From contig NZ_JAZGLW010000001.1 in assembly GCF_036409155.1 (NCBI RefSeq), positions 2,418,001-2,482,000 of the forward strand: a stretch of DNA of 64,000 nucleotides. Reading direction: 5' to 3'. Made by a program: the position numbers and the translations under genes. Below, piece after piece: positions 17,438 to 25,811 of the stretch. The notes under the pieces are model-generated. The model did no database searches. It was not told where the DNA came from and saw only the letters and a list, made by a program, of their open reading frames with translations. Position 1 is the stretch's first letter. The number at the start of each line of letters is the position of its first letter. The DNA comes from Mycobacterium sp. 050128 (lineage in GTDB: Bacteria; Actinomycetota; Actinomycetes; Mycobacteriales; Mycobacteriaceae).

Positions 17438-18750
17438 TACGCGCGAAGGAGTGGTTCAGGCCACGGGTGCGCCGCCTCTGCGGTCGTGAACGACAGGTGC
17501 AGTTCGCTCAAGCCCCGCAGGATGTACGTCGGCTCGTAGCTGTAACGACGCTCGGCGGCCGGCCCGTGATGGGCTTCGTTGATCTCGATGTGCGGCATCC
17601 GGTCCAGGATGCGTTCGATCGAGACCCTGCCTTCCACGCGGGCGAGCGGTCCGCCCGGGCAGGAGTGCACGCCGCGGGCAAACGCCATGTGCTCGCGAAC
17701 GTTCTTGCGGCGCAAGTCGAACTCGTGCGGGTTCTCGAACCGGCGCGGATCGCGATTGGCCGCGCCCGGCAGGATCATCACCACAGTGCCGGCGGGGATG
17801 TCGACGCCACCGATGTTGGTGTCGCGCAGGGCAAGTCGCGAGTCGCTCTTAACCGGGCTTTCCATGCGCAACGATTCCTCGATGAACGCGGGGATCAGGC
17901 TGCGGTCTTCACGGATCTGTTGCTGGATTTCGGGCCGGTCGCCCAGGGCTTGCAGGGCGGCACTGAGCAGCTTGGCCGTGGTCTCCTGCCCGGCGGCGAA
18001 AAGGAAGGTGGCCGAACGGACGACCTCGATGACCTCGGGAGTGGATCCGTCCGGATACTTCGCCTCGGCCAGGAAGGTCAGCACGTCGCTGCGCGGTTCA
18101 CGCCGCCGATCCTCGATGTAGTTGCAGAACTTGTCGTCGAGCCACTCGAGGGGGTTGATCCCGACCGACTCGTGATCCAGGGCGCCCACCCGTGCCTCGG
18201 GCCGGTCGGCGCCCAAGGCAACGCGGAATTCCTTGTGGTCGTCTTCAGGCACGCCGAGCAGGTCGGCGATCACCAGCGTGGCGAACGGCTTGGAGTATTC
18301 GGCGATGAATTCGCATTCGCCGTTGTGCAGGAACTCGTCGAGCTGACGATCGGCGAGGCGCCACATGAACTCCTCGTTCTGCTTCAGCCGGCTCGGCGTC
18401 AACAGCTTGGCCAGCACCGAGCGGGCCTTGGTGTGGTCCGGTGGGTCCATCGTGACCATGTGCTCGTTCATCGGAAAGTAGCTGCGGTGCTCGTCGACCA
18501 GGGCACTGATGTCGCCGCCCTCGGGAGTAAAGGGCAGCGGTGGGAACGGTCCGCCGAGCGCGACGATGTTGGAGAACGTTTCCGGGTCCTTGTAGATCTC
18601 CGTGGCTTCCGCGTAGCCGGTGACCGCGACGACCCCATGGTGCGGCAACCGCAGCACGGGGTTTTCGCTGCGCAGGTAGTCGAAGTAGGGGTGCGGATCC
18701 GGGACCAGAGACTGATCGGTGAAGAAGTCGATCGACTCGTAGTTGCTCAT
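17410..18750 (-). CDS. Cytochrome P450 monooxygenase
   Basis: 446 residues from the ATG at 18750, chosen because AGGAG lies nine bases ahead; another in-frame ATG nine bases upstream is too close to it. All hallmark motifs are present: the I-helix AGQETT, the ExxR motif in EESLRMESPV, and the heme-binding loop FARGVHSCPGGPLAR with its cysteine near residue 363. These soluble bacterial P450s hydroxylate lipids, terpenes or sterols with electrons from a ferredoxin. No ferredoxin or reductase gene is adjacent. A TetR gene is divergent from it and probably regulates it. Confidence 0.95.
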   Translation of the reverse strand: MSNYESIDFFTDQSLVPDPHPYFDYLRSENPVLRLPHHGVVAVTGYAEATEIYKDPETFSNIVALGGPFPPLPFTPEGGDISALVDEHRSYFPMNEHMVTMDPPDHTKARSVLAKLLTPSRLKQNEEFMWRLADRQLDEFLHNGECEFIAEYSKPFATLVIADLLGVPEDDHKEFRVALGADRPEARVGALDHESVGINPLEWLDDKFCNYIEDRRREPRSDVLTFLAEAKYPDGSTPEVIEVVRSATFLFAAGQETTAKLLSAALQALGDRPEIQQQIREDRSLIPAFIEESLRMESPVKSDSRLALRDTNIGGVDIPAGTVVMILPGAANRDPRRFENPHEFDLRRKNVREHMAFARGVHSCPGGPLARVEGRVSIERILDRMPHIEINEAHHGPAAERRYSYEPTYILRGLSELHLSFTTAEAAHPWPEPLLRAYYASRIPTK

Positions 18751-18820
18751 AGATTGCATCTCCTGGGCGGTCTACCGGTGGGTTCGGCGGCATGCGGCAC
18801 CGCCCCCGATTTCGGAAATC

Positions 18821-18834
18821 TGAGCATCTGCTTA
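18821..18834. promoter_or_regulatory. Possible operator between P450 and TetR genes
   Basis: TGAGCATCTGCTTA is an inverted repeat with six-base arms, one mismatch and a two-base spacer. It lies 71 bases from the P450 start and 95 from the TetR start. It is short and imperfect, so function is only suggested by position. Confidence 0.3.
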
Positions 18835-18928
18835 GCACGGCAGTAATGTCGTGGTCAAGGACACGACGCCGTGCCGCGCTACGATTCCCGTGGTCGGCAG
18901 GTGAGCGTGGACAGGACGGAGCAGCGGC

Positions 18929-19630
18929 ATGACATCGGCCCGCAGGATCGGGGCGCCGGACGCCAAGAACCGCGGTCTGCTGCTCGACGCGGCCGAACAA
19001 CTGATGATCGAAGAGGGTTACGCCGCCGTCACCTCGCGGCGCCTCGCGAACAAAGCCGGGCTGAAACCTCAGCTGGTGCACTATTACTTCCGCACCATGG
19101 AGGAGTTATTCCTCGAGGTCTTCCGGCGCCGCGGTGAAGAAGCGCTCGAGGCGCACGCACAGCTGATGCAGTCACCCCAGCCGCTGTGGGCGGTGTGGCG
19201 ATTCGGCACCGACCCCGCATTCACGCGTATTTCAATGGAATTCATGGCGCTGGCCAATCACCGCAAGGAGATGCGGGCCGAAATCGCCTACTACGCCGAG
19301 CGTTTCCGCGAAGAGCAACGGCAAGCGGTGACCACTGCGTTGCAGAAGTATGGCGTGGACCGCGAAGAGATGCCGCCGGTGGTGGTTGCCGTGCTCATGT
19401 CCAGCTTGTCGAGATTCCTGGTGCTCGAAAACGCGGTGGGCATTTCCGCCGGTCACGCCGAGACCATCGAATTAGTCGAAAGTCACCTGCGTCGGCTCGA
19501 AGGCGAGCCGCAGCCGATTCCGGGAATACCCGAAACCTGGGTGGTTCACCAGTTGCGCAGCGAACAGAGCACGCCTTTGAGCCCGTCCTTGGATACGACG
19601 ACAACGCCATCCACCGCCAGAACACAGTGA
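18929..19630 (+). CDS. TetR-family transcriptional regulator
   Basis: 233 residues. The helix-turn-helix covers about residues 16-60: LLLDAAEQLMIEEGYAAVTS, RRLANKAGLKPQLVHYYFRT. The helical ligand domain has normal length, and a Thr/Ser-rich tail ends the protein. It is divergent from the P450 gene at 18750 and is its likely regulator. The last 85 bases overlap the convergent exported-protein gene, so the tail beyond about residue 205 is shared antisense coding. Confidence 0.9.
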   Translation: MTSARRIGAPDAKNRGLLLDAAEQLMIEEGYAAVTSRRLANKAGLKPQLVHYYFRTMEELFLEVFRRRGEEALEAHAQLMQSPQPLWAVWRFGTDPAFTRISMEFMALANHRKEMRAEIAYYAERFREEQRQAVTTALQKYGVDREEMPPVVVAVLMSSLSRFLVLENAVGISAGHAETIELVESHLRRLEGEPQPIPGIPETWVVHQLRSEQSTPLSPSLDTTTTPSTARTQ

Positions 19631-19998
19631 AGCCCCGGCGTGCCGGGCTCCGTGCCCGTGCTCGCCACCACCATCGCGTAAGCGTCGGGGTTGGTCATGT
19701 CCAGATCGAAGGTCCACGGCGGCTTGCCCGGGCCGAGATCGACGTCGACATGCGGCGTGAACAAGTAAGGGTTGTGGCTGTAATCGGAGAATCTGTCCGG
19801 CTGGTGGTCCAAGTAGTAAATATCGGTGTAGATCGGATTCTCAGCGGTGACGGCGTACTTGACGTGATGCACGACCGGACCGGCGGTCGGGTCGGCGTGA
19901 GCCCGTGGCGTGTTCACGGCAAGACCGGCACCCGCCGACAAAACTGCCAGAGTCATCGCCGATCCGATGCTCAATAGTCTCTTCACGCTGGTGCTCAT
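19546..19998 (-). CDS. Exported protein with MmpS-like features
   Basis: 150 residues from the ATG at 19998, behind GGAGGAAC. A signal peptide (MSTSVKRLLSIGSAM and a hydrophobic core) ends near ARAHA. The mature part has the strand pattern of MmpS-type beta-sandwich domains: VKYAVTAENPIYTDIYYLDH, PWTFDLDM, then CVLAVDGVVVV. MmpS proteins partner MmpL lipid exporters, but no mmpL gene is nearby and the domain lacks the usual membrane anchor, so this is a tentative family call. The start overlaps the stop of the enoyl-CoA hydratase gene (ATGA). Confidence 0.72.
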   Translation of the reverse strand: MSTSVKRLLSIGSAMTLAVLSAGAGLAVNTPRAHADPTAGPVVHHVKYAVTAENPIYTDIYYLDHQPDRFSDYSHNPYLFTPHVDVDLGPGKPPWTFDLDMTNPDAYAMVVASTGTEPGTPGLHCVLAVDGVVVVSKDGLKGVLCSLRNW

Positions 19999-20741
19999 GT
20001 CGTTCCTCCGGCGGCCGGTCGCGCCTTGGCGTTTCGGTTCACTACCCGCTCTGCGGCCTGCCAGTGCGCGTCGGCAACCCACAAACGTGCAAAGGATGCT
20101 ATCGCCTCATCAGGCGAAACGCCGTTGATTACTCGTTTTATCTCGGTGGCCGGTTGATTGGCCAGGGAGGCGGCGATCGAACGCCAGCCCTGCTCGAACG
20201 AGGCGCGCGGCAACACCACGTCCACCAACCCGATGCGCTCGGCCTCGGCGGCGTCGACCGTCTTTCCACTGCCCGCGAGAAGCAGTGCTCTGCTCTTTCC
20301 GACGAGAGCGGCCAGTCTCTCGGCACCACCCCAGGCCGGCATGATTTCCAGCGTCACCTGATTGAACGCGATCTTGATGTCGCTTGCGGCAACCCGGATG
20401 TCGGCAGCAACGGCTACTTCGGCGCCACCGCCGTAGGCATGCCCGTTGAGCGCGGCGATCACCGGAGCCGGGAAGCTCGCCAGCTGGTCGCAGATGGACC
20501 GCATCCGCTTTGCCATCGCGGTGGCTTCCGCCATGGTCCGCAGGGCGCTGAGCTCCTTGAGGTCACCGCCGGAGACGAAAGCCTTGTCGCCGGCACCCCT
20601 GATCACCAGGGCCTGGGCACCGGCCGCGGCATCGAGCGCCTTCTCCAGCTGGTCCATGGTGTCGAGCGCGATCGCGTTGCGTGCGTGCGGGCGGTCGATG
20701 GTGAGCACCGCAAGCCCGTTGTCGAGCTCCAAGTCCAGCAT
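19995..20741 (-). CDS. Enoyl-CoA hydratase/isomerase family protein
   Basis: About 248 residues from the ATG at 20741, preceded by GAGGAG; upstream in-frame sequence lies antisense to the lipoprotein gene and is excluded. Crotonase-fold marks: LTIDRPHARNAI, the oxyanion-hole segment KAFVSGGDLKEL, and NGHAYGGGAEVAVAADIRVA. A catalytic Glu is present in the segment EIMPAWGGAERL. It is expected to hydrate or isomerise enoyl-CoA esters in fatty-acid or side-chain breakdown. It heads a two-gene operon with the exported protein. Confidence 0.9.
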   Translation of the reverse strand: MLDLELDNGLAVLTIDRPHARNAIALDTMDQLEKALDAAAGAQALVIRGAGDKAFVSGGDLKELSALRTMAEATAMAKRMRSICDQLASFPAPVIAALNGHAYGGGAEVAVAADIRVAASDIKIAFNQVTLEIMPAWGGAERLAALVGKSRALLLAGSGKTVDAAEAERIGLVDVVLPRASFEQGWRSIAASLANQPATEIKRVINGVSPDEAIASFARLWVADAHWQAAERVVNRNAKARPAAGGTT

Positions 20742-20780
20742 GCGTTTAGTTGCTCCTCGGAAGAGGCGTCGATATTGGCA

Positions 20781-20799
20781 TTCTCGTGCGGCGAGAATA
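20781..20799. promoter_or_regulatory. Inverted repeat ATTCTC-N7-GAGAAT in a divergent promoter
   Basis: Six-base perfect arms flank a seven-base spacer between the enoyl-CoA hydratase start (20741) and the lipoprotein start (20853). The same half-sites form the tighter palindrome at 21328. This looks like an operator for a shared regulator, inferred from recurrence and position. Confidence 0.4.
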
Positions 20800-20852
20800 A
20801 CATCATCGCTGCAGGCCGATGGGGTTTGTACATTGACGATAGAGGTGGCCCA

Positions 20853-21275
20853 GTGCAGGACAGAATCGTCGTGGCGGCCGCCGCGGTGCTCGCTGTAGCC
20901 GGCCTCGGGGCGTGCACGTCGCGACCAGCCGCGCAAATCTCTAGCTCGGCATCGGTCACGGTCAACGGTGATGACGCGAGTTTCCACGTCGTGCAATGCG
21001 GTCAAGTGCAGTGGACCCGCACGATCGACATCGGTGGCAAGTTTGCCGGGGCCAAGATCATCATCGACGAGGGGGCGCAACCGCCGTCTGCCGAGTCGGT
21101 GCGCATCCAAAATCTGGGTGGGTTCACCGGAGCGTACGCCCGGGGTGACGGCCCCCGTGCCGACATGAGCATGTCAGGGGACAAGTTCACGATCACTGGC
21201 ACTGCCAACGGTTTCAAGGCCGACAAGCCGAATGAAGCGGCTTCGGCGACTTTCAAGATCATCGTGACCTGCTGA
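20853..21275 (+). CDS. LpqH-like (19 kDa antigen family) lipoprotein
   Basis: 140 residues from GTG 20853, with AGAGGTGG eight bases ahead. A lipoprotein signal ends in the lipobox GLGAC, then TSRPAAQISSSASVTVNGDD. The body matches the mycobacterial LpqH-type fold, including VQCGQVQWTRTIDIG and a C-terminal FKIIVTC, with cysteines at matching places. These surface lipoproteins are TLR2 ligands in pathogenic mycobacteria; the physiological role is unclear. Opposite strand to the enoyl-CoA hydratase gene. Confidence 0.87.
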   Translation: MQDRIVVAAAAVLAVAGLGACTSRPAAQISSSASVTVNGDDASFHVVQCGQVQWTRTIDIGGKFAGAKIIIDEGAQPPSAESVRIQNLGGFTGAYARGDGPRADMSMSGDKFTITGTANGFKADKPNEAASATFKIIVTC

Positions 21276-21327
21276 CGCCGCGAGTGGCGATACCACTGGG
21301 GTGCACGTTTGCGGTGTGGGCCCAATA

Positions 21328-21342
21328 GAGAATAGTATTCTC
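21328..21342. promoter_or_regulatory. Perfect 15-bp palindrome upstream of the amidohydrolase gene
   Basis: GAGAATAGTATTCTC is perfectly symmetric about 21335 and lies 22 bases before the ATG at 21365. It uses the same GAGAAT/ATTCTC half-sites as 20781-20799. Its place between promoter and ribosome-binding site (GAAGGAGGA) suits a repressor operator; the regulator is not identified. Confidence 0.6.
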
Positions 21343-21364
21343 ACAAATCGCGAAGGAGGATCTC

Positions 21365-22555
21365 ATGGGCCAGTTGTCGCACCGGGAAGACGTCCCGTTT
21401 CCAATCTTTGACGCAGATAATCACCTCTATGAGCCGCCGGAGGCGCTGACCAAGTTCCTGCCCAAGGAGTACAAGGACTTCGTCCAGTACGTGCAAGTCA
21501 ACGGGAGGACGAAGATCGCGATCCGCGGCCAGATCAGCAACTACATTCCCAACCCGACCTTTGAGGTCGTTGCCCGGCCGGGCGCCTGGGAGGAGTACTT
21601 CAAGTACGGCAACCCGGACGGCAAGAGCAAGCGCGAGCTGTTCGGTGAGCCGATGCGGGCGATCCCGGCGTTCTTCGAGCCCGGCCCGCGCCTCGAGGTG
21701 ATGAACGAGTTGGGGCTCGACCGCACCCTGATGTTCCCGACGCTGGCGAGCCTGATCGAGGAGCGGCTGCGCGACGACCCGCTCGCCATTCACGTCCTGG
21801 TCCATGCGCTGAACCAGTGGCTCGATGAGGTCTGGGGCTTCAACTACCAGAACCGGATCTTCACCACCCCGGTGATCACGCTGCCGATCGTGGAGAAGGC
21901 GATCGAGGAACTGGAGTGGGCGGTCAAGCGTGGTGCGCGCTGCATCCTGGTCCGCCCGGCGCCGGTCCCCGGCTTCCGTGGCCCCCGGTCGTTCGCGCTG
22001 CCCGAGTTTGACCCGTTCTGGGAGCGGGTTGTCGAACACGACGTGCTGGTCGGCATGCACTCCAGCGACAGCGGCTACTCCCGGTACACCTCCGAATGGG
22101 ATGGTGCCGACCAGGAAATGCTGCCGTTCCAGACCAACGCGATGGGCATCCTCAACGAGTGGCGGCCGATCCAGGACTCGGTGGGGTCGTGGGTAATCCA
22201 CGGCGCGCTCTACCGCCACCCCAAGCTGAAGGTCGCGATCGTCGAGGCCGGTTCGAAGTGGATGACCCCGCTGCTGGACGGCCTGGCCGAGGTCTTCCGG
22301 AAGGCCCCGGAAGCCTTCCCGAGCGACCCGGTCGAGATGGTCAAGAACCGCATCCACGTCAGCCCGTTCTTCGAAGACGGCATCGACGAGCTGGTCAACC
22401 TCGTCGGTGTGGACCAGGTGCTGTACGGCTCGGACTGGCCGCACCCCGAAGGGCTGGCGGAGCCGACCTTCTACGTCAACGCGCTGTCGCATCTGTCCGT
22501 CGACGACCAGGCAAAGATCATGGGCGGCAACCTGTCCCGACTCATCACGGTGTGA
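21365..22555 (+). CDS. Amidohydrolase-family metal-dependent hydrolase
   Basis: 396 residues behind a strong ribosome-binding site (AAGGAGGA). The start PIFDADNHLYEPPEAL carries a DxDxH metal motif of the amidohydrolase-2 TIM-barrel family, and the C-terminal LYGSDWPHPEG carries the metal-binding aspartate. Members hydrolyse or decarboxylate cyclic and aromatic acids; mycobacteria have many of unknown substrate. The stop overlaps the start of an acyl-CoA ligase (GTGA), so the two likely act on one degradation pathway. Confidence 0.9.
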   Translation: MGQLSHREDVPFPIFDADNHLYEPPEALTKFLPKEYKDFVQYVQVNGRTKIAIRGQISNYIPNPTFEVVARPGAWEEYFKYGNPDGKSKRELFGEPMRAIPAFFEPGPRLEVMNELGLDRTLMFPTLASLIEERLRDDPLAIHVLVHALNQWLDEVWGFNYQNRIFTTPVITLPIVEKAIEELEWAVKRGARCILVRPAPVPGFRGPRSFALPEFDPFWERVVEHDVLVGMHSSDSGYSRYTSEWDGADQEMLPFQTNAMGILNEWRPIQDSVGSWVIHGALYRHPKLKVAIVEAGSKWMTPLLDGLAEVFRKAPEAFPSDPVEMVKNRIHVSPFFEDGIDELVNLVGVDQVLYGSDWPHPEGLAEPTFYVNALSHLSVDDQAKIMGGNLSRLITV

Positions 22556-23991
22556 CAGGACAGTCGAACTGGCAGACCATCCCCGAGATGGTCTTGAGCG
22601 CGGCGGATCGCTTCGGTGATGCGGAAGCAGTTGTCGACGGTCCGCTGCGTTTCACGTTCACTGAAATAGTCGACCGAATCCGTTGCGCAGCAGGCGCATT
22701 CGCGGAGCTCGGCGTTGACAAGGGTGACCGGGTCGCCGTCTGGGCACCCAACTCCGCGGAGTGGATCGTCGCGGCGTTCGGGCTGCTCACCGCGGGCGGC
22801 GTATTGGTGCCGGTCAACACGCGGTTCAAGACGGAAGAAGCGGGCGACATCATCGCCCGCAGCGGCGTGAAGGCGGTCCTGGTCCAGAAGGGATTTCTGG
22901 GCCAGGACTACACCGCACCCGCGGGGACGCCGGTCATCGACCTGAAGTCCGACTTCCTTTCCAGCGGTTCGCCGTTCGAGCGGCCGGTGAACGGCGACGA
23001 CGTCTCGGACATCATCTTCACTTCGGGCACGACTGGGCGCCCGAAGGGCGCGATGATGCATCACCTGCAAACGTTGCGGATGTACCAGGAGTGGGCGACG
23101 CTCGCCGATCTGCGTCGAGGCGACCGCTACTTGCAGATCAATCCGTACTTTCACACGTTCGGTCTGAAGGCTGGGCTCGTCACGTCTTTCCTGCGCGGCG
23201 CGACGATGCTGCCGGTCGCCGTGTTCGACGTAGACACCGTCGTGGAGTTGATTGAGCGCGAGCGCATTACGATGCTGCCCGGCCCGCCGACGCTCTACCA
23301 CTCGTTGCTGACGGTCCCCGACAAGTCCAGGCTTGCCACGTTGCGTGCCGGCGTGACCGGCGCCGCCGACATCCCCGTCGAGCTGGTCCGGCGCATCCAT
23401 GACGAGCTGCCGTTCCAGACGTTGATGACCGGGTACGGGCTCACCGAGGCGGGCAACGTGACCTTGTCACGCCCCGGCGACTCCTTCGAGGATGTCGCGA
23501 CCACCGCCGGGCTGCCGTGCGACGGCGTCGAGGTGCGCATCGCCGACGACGGCGAGGTGCTGGTCCGCGGCTACGGCGTCATGCAGGGCTACCTGGACGA
23601 CCCGGCGGCCACTGCCGAGGCGATCGACCCCGACGGCTGGCTGCACACCGGCGACTTGGGCAACTTCGACGACGCCGGCCGGCTGCGCGTCATCGGACGC
23701 AAAAAGGACATGTACATCGTCGGCGGGTTCAACGCGTATCCGGCCGAGATCGAGGGCTTCCTGATGAAGCACCCGGCGGTCGCGCAGGCGGCGGTCATCG
23801 GGGTACCCGACGAGCGGCTCGGTCAGGTCGGCAAGGCGTTCGTCGTCCCGAAAGGCGCAGTGGCCGCCGACGAATTGATCGACTGGTGCCGTGAGCGGAT
23901 GGCCGGATTCAAGGTGCCGCGCACGGTCGAGTTTCTCGAGGCGTTGCCCCTCAACGCCACCGGCAAGGTCATCAAGGACTGCCTGCGTTAG
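22552..23991 (+). CDS. Fatty-acyl-CoA/acid-CoA ligase (FadD3-like AMP-binding enzyme)
   Basis: 479 residues from GTG 22552. It has the AMP-binding signature SGTTGRPKG near residue 158, TGYGLTEAG in the adenylation core, GWLHTGDLG, and the C-terminal lysine loop PLNATGKVIK. These ligases activate carboxylic acids to CoA thioesters via acyl-AMP in the cytoplasm. Overall sequence and short length recall M. tuberculosis FadD3, which activates a steroid ring fragment, but substrate cannot be fixed here. Translationally coupled to the amidohydrolase. Confidence 0.92.
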   Translation: MTGQSNWQTIPEMVLSAADRFGDAEAVVDGPLRFTFTEIVDRIRCAAGAFAELGVDKGDRVAVWAPNSAEWIVAAFGLLTAGGVLVPVNTRFKTEEAGDIIARSGVKAVLVQKGFLGQDYTAPAGTPVIDLKSDFLSSGSPFERPVNGDDVSDIIFTSGTTGRPKGAMMHHLQTLRMYQEWATLADLRRGDRYLQINPYFHTFGLKAGLVTSFLRGATMLPVAVFDVDTVVELIERERITMLPGPPTLYHSLLTVPDKSRLATLRAGVTGAADIPVELVRRIHDELPFQTLMTGYGLTEAGNVTLSRPGDSFEDVATTAGLPCDGVEVRIADDGEVLVRGYGVMQGYLDDPAATAEAIDPDGWLHTGDLGNFDDAGRLRVIGRKKDMYIVGGFNAYPAEIEGFLMKHPAVAQAAVIGVPDERLGQVGKAFVVPKGAVAADELIDWCRERMAGFKVPRTVEFLEALPLNATGKVIKDCLR

Positions 23992-24063
23992 ACCCAGGCC
24001 GGACAAAGACGTGATCGTTGGGCGACCGCACCGACCGCACCGTCAGCACCCTCAGCGGGGTGA

Positions 24064-24539
24064 GCCGCGGCGGTGCACCACCCCGACAAGGTGGCCGCGG
24101 TGGTCCTGGCCGCCGCATCCGGGAGAACCGTTCCCCCGCAAAACAATTCGGCGCCGATGCGCGCCGGTGACCCCACGCTGCCCGACGCGACCCGACTGGC
24201 CGCGCTGCGGATGGCGTTCATCGCACCCGACCATGCCGCCTCGACCTGGCTCACCGGCTGGTATCCGGAAACCCTTGCGATGCAGGTGGACTGGGTGCGC
24301 CGCACGGACGTCGCGCGCTACTGGGGCGCCGGAAACGCGCCGGTGTTCGAGATCATCGCCGCCCTCGACCCGTTTCACAAGCGCAACGAGTGGGGCGATA
24401 TGCGAGCCCGCTACGGCGATCAAATCACCAGCACTGTCATCGACGATGCCAGCCACGCCCTGTCCCCGAACCGCCCGCCGCGGTTGCCGCCGCAGTCATC
24501 GAGTACCTGAACACCGTCGGCCACGTCGCCGTTCGCTGA
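24064..24539 (+). pseudogene. Decayed alpha/beta hydrolase (5'-truncated, frameshifted)
   Basis: The readable part begins mid-fold with HHPDKVAAVVLAAASG, a segment that normally follows the nucleophile elbow; the first 100 or so residues, including the catalytic Ser motif, are missing. The text runs to TVIDDASHAL, where the catalytic His sits. The ending EPPAAVAAAVIEYLNTVGHV then lies in a different frame, closing at TGA 24537-24539. A truncation and a frameshift near 24465 together make an active enzyme impossible. No ribosome-binding site is evident. Confidence 0.7.
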
Positions 24540-24580
24540 GAACACGCAGGGAACCGAGTCACATCACCTACGATGCTGCC

Positions 24581-24985
24581 ATGGGTCGGTGGGAGTCCGA
24601 AATGGTCCACTATCGCCGCGAGCGCGGCGATCGTCCTCATCTGGCCGCGATCGCGGTTAGCGGGTTCATGATCAAGCAGCACCACGATGCCGTGAAAAAG
24701 CGTCAACGCGCGGCCGAGTGCGCTGCCGCCGCGCGGCAAGCCGCCGTAACGCCGACAACGCTGACCTTCGATGACGCCAAGAAGGGGGCGCAGGCAGTCG
24801 CGGTGGACTCGGACACGGTGACGGCCGATTCGGCGGTGGTGCCGGCCGCATCCGTGACCACAGATAAAGCATCGGTCGAAGAGCCGACCGGGGTCGGGCA
24901 GACCGCTGGCGCCAAAAAGGCCGAAGGCACAACGGAAGACGGCGCATCGCCCGTTCGGAGTTCACTCCCGTTGGGGGCGCCATGA
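24581..24985 (+). CDS. Shortened Mam-like (Mce-associated) protein, possibly a pseudogene
   Basis: 134 residues from the ATG at 24581. It starts with a weak hydrophobic stretch (HLAAIAVSGFMI) and then KRQRAAECAAAARQAA, close to the start of Mam outer domains. Later pieces (QAVAVDSDTVTADSAVVPAA, AGAKKAE) resemble Mam blocks with the intervening helices and the final strand missing. It appears to be a Mam gene with internal deletions. No good ribosome-binding site precedes it, but its stop overlaps the next start (ATGA), so it may still be translated as a leader. Confidence 0.5.
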   Translation: MGRWESEMVHYRRERGDRPHLAAIAVSGFMIKQHHDAVKKRQRAAECAAAARQAAVTPTTLTFDDAKKGAQAVAVDSDTVTADSAVVPAASVTTDKASVEEPTGVGQTAGAKKAEGTTEDGASPVRSSLPLGAP

Positions 24986-25617
24986 CGCGCAGCGTGGAAC
25001 CCAATGACATTCATTCGATGGTGATTGCCTCGGACTACCGGATCCCCGATCCGACGCGGGTGTTGCCCTTCATCGAGCGTAATAAAGCGGCGCTCTCCGA
25101 AATCGGAGCACACCACGTTCTGGTCTACACCTCGAACCACGACTACGGTCGCGTGCTGGTCATGATCGGAGTCCACAGCCGCGAGCCGATCGTGGAGCTG
25201 CTTCGCTCACGCGTCTTCTTCGACTGGTTCGACGAGGCCGGTATCGAGGACATCCCAGCGGTTTTCGCCGGGGAGATCATCGACAGGTTCGTGCCGACAC
25301 CGCAGTCGAATCCGTCGGCGCCCGGCGTCGTGGTCGCCGCCATCGCGTCGGTCGACGATGTGGCGATCCTGACCGCCGAAGTCGGCTCGGCGATGGACAG
25401 GTTCGCGGCGGCCGGCATCCGAAAGACCTGGGTGTTTCAGGCTTTCGACGATGACCACGAGGTGCTGATCCTGCAGGAGTTCGCCGACGAACACTGCGCA
25501 CGCGAGTGGATCGAGCACCCAGATGCCGCCGCCCAGTGGATGTCCCGGGCGGGGGTGGGGGCCTACCCGCCGCTGTTCGTTGGCCAGATGTTCGACATCA
25601 TGCGTATCGAGGCTTGA
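24982..25617 (+). CDS. Conserved hypothetical protein with two tandem alpha/beta domains
   Basis: 211 residues. The two halves look homologous: FFDWFDEAGIEDIPAVFAGEIIDRF (about residues 79-103) aligns with AAQWMSRAGVGAYPPLFVGQMFDIM near the C-terminus, each preceded by a strand-helix-strand segment. This suggests a duplicated small domain, possibly of the ferredoxin-like dimeric type. No catalytic motif or function is recognised. It overlaps the shortened Mam-like gene by four bases. Confidence 0.72.
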   Translation: MTRSVEPNDIHSMVIASDYRIPDPTRVLPFIERNKAALSEIGAHHVLVYTSNHDYGRVLVMIGVHSREPIVELLRSRVFFDWFDEAGIEDIPAVFAGEIIDRFVPTPQSNPSAPGVVVAAIASVDDVAILTAEVGSAMDRFAAAGIRKTWVFQAFDDDHEVLILQEFADEHCAREWIEHPDAAAQWMSRAGVGAYPPLFVGQMFDIMRIEA

Positions 25618-25633
25618 GTGAGCGGACCACTCG

Positions 25634-25810
25634 GTGTTCGTATGTCTGTGTAACGGAGTCACCAGTCAAACGGTGTCCGAGTGTGTCGCGGCCGGGGCGT
25701 CGACTACCAAGGCCGTTGCGCATGCCTGCGGGGCCGGCTCGGACTGCGGTCGTTGTCGCCGCACCATTCAAGCAATACTCAAATCGTCACAGCCCCGGTC
25801 GAAGGGCTGA
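25634..25810 (+). CDS. Bacterioferritin-associated ferredoxin (Bfd)-like [2Fe-2S] protein
   Basis: 58 residues from GTG 25634, opening VFVCLCNGVTSQTVSECVAA and continuing HACGAGSDCGRCRRTI. The CxC pattern at residues 4 and 6 plus the later CxxC, 31-35 residues on, is the [2Fe-2S] ligand set of Bfd/BFD-like domains. In other bacteria Bfd donates electrons to bacterioferritin to release iron. No bacterioferritin gene is in the window. The gene is very short, which makes it easy to miss. Its stop (25808-25810) is one base from the stop of the convergent decarboxylase. Confidence 0.85.
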   Translation: MFVCLCNGVTSQTVSECVAAGASTTKAVAHACGAGSDCGRCRRTIQAILKSSQPRSKG

Positions 25811-25811
25811 T

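Noticed and set aside
17176..18846. Long plus-strand frame opposite the P450 gene
   Set aside because: The P450 has all family motifs on the other strand; this frame shows none.
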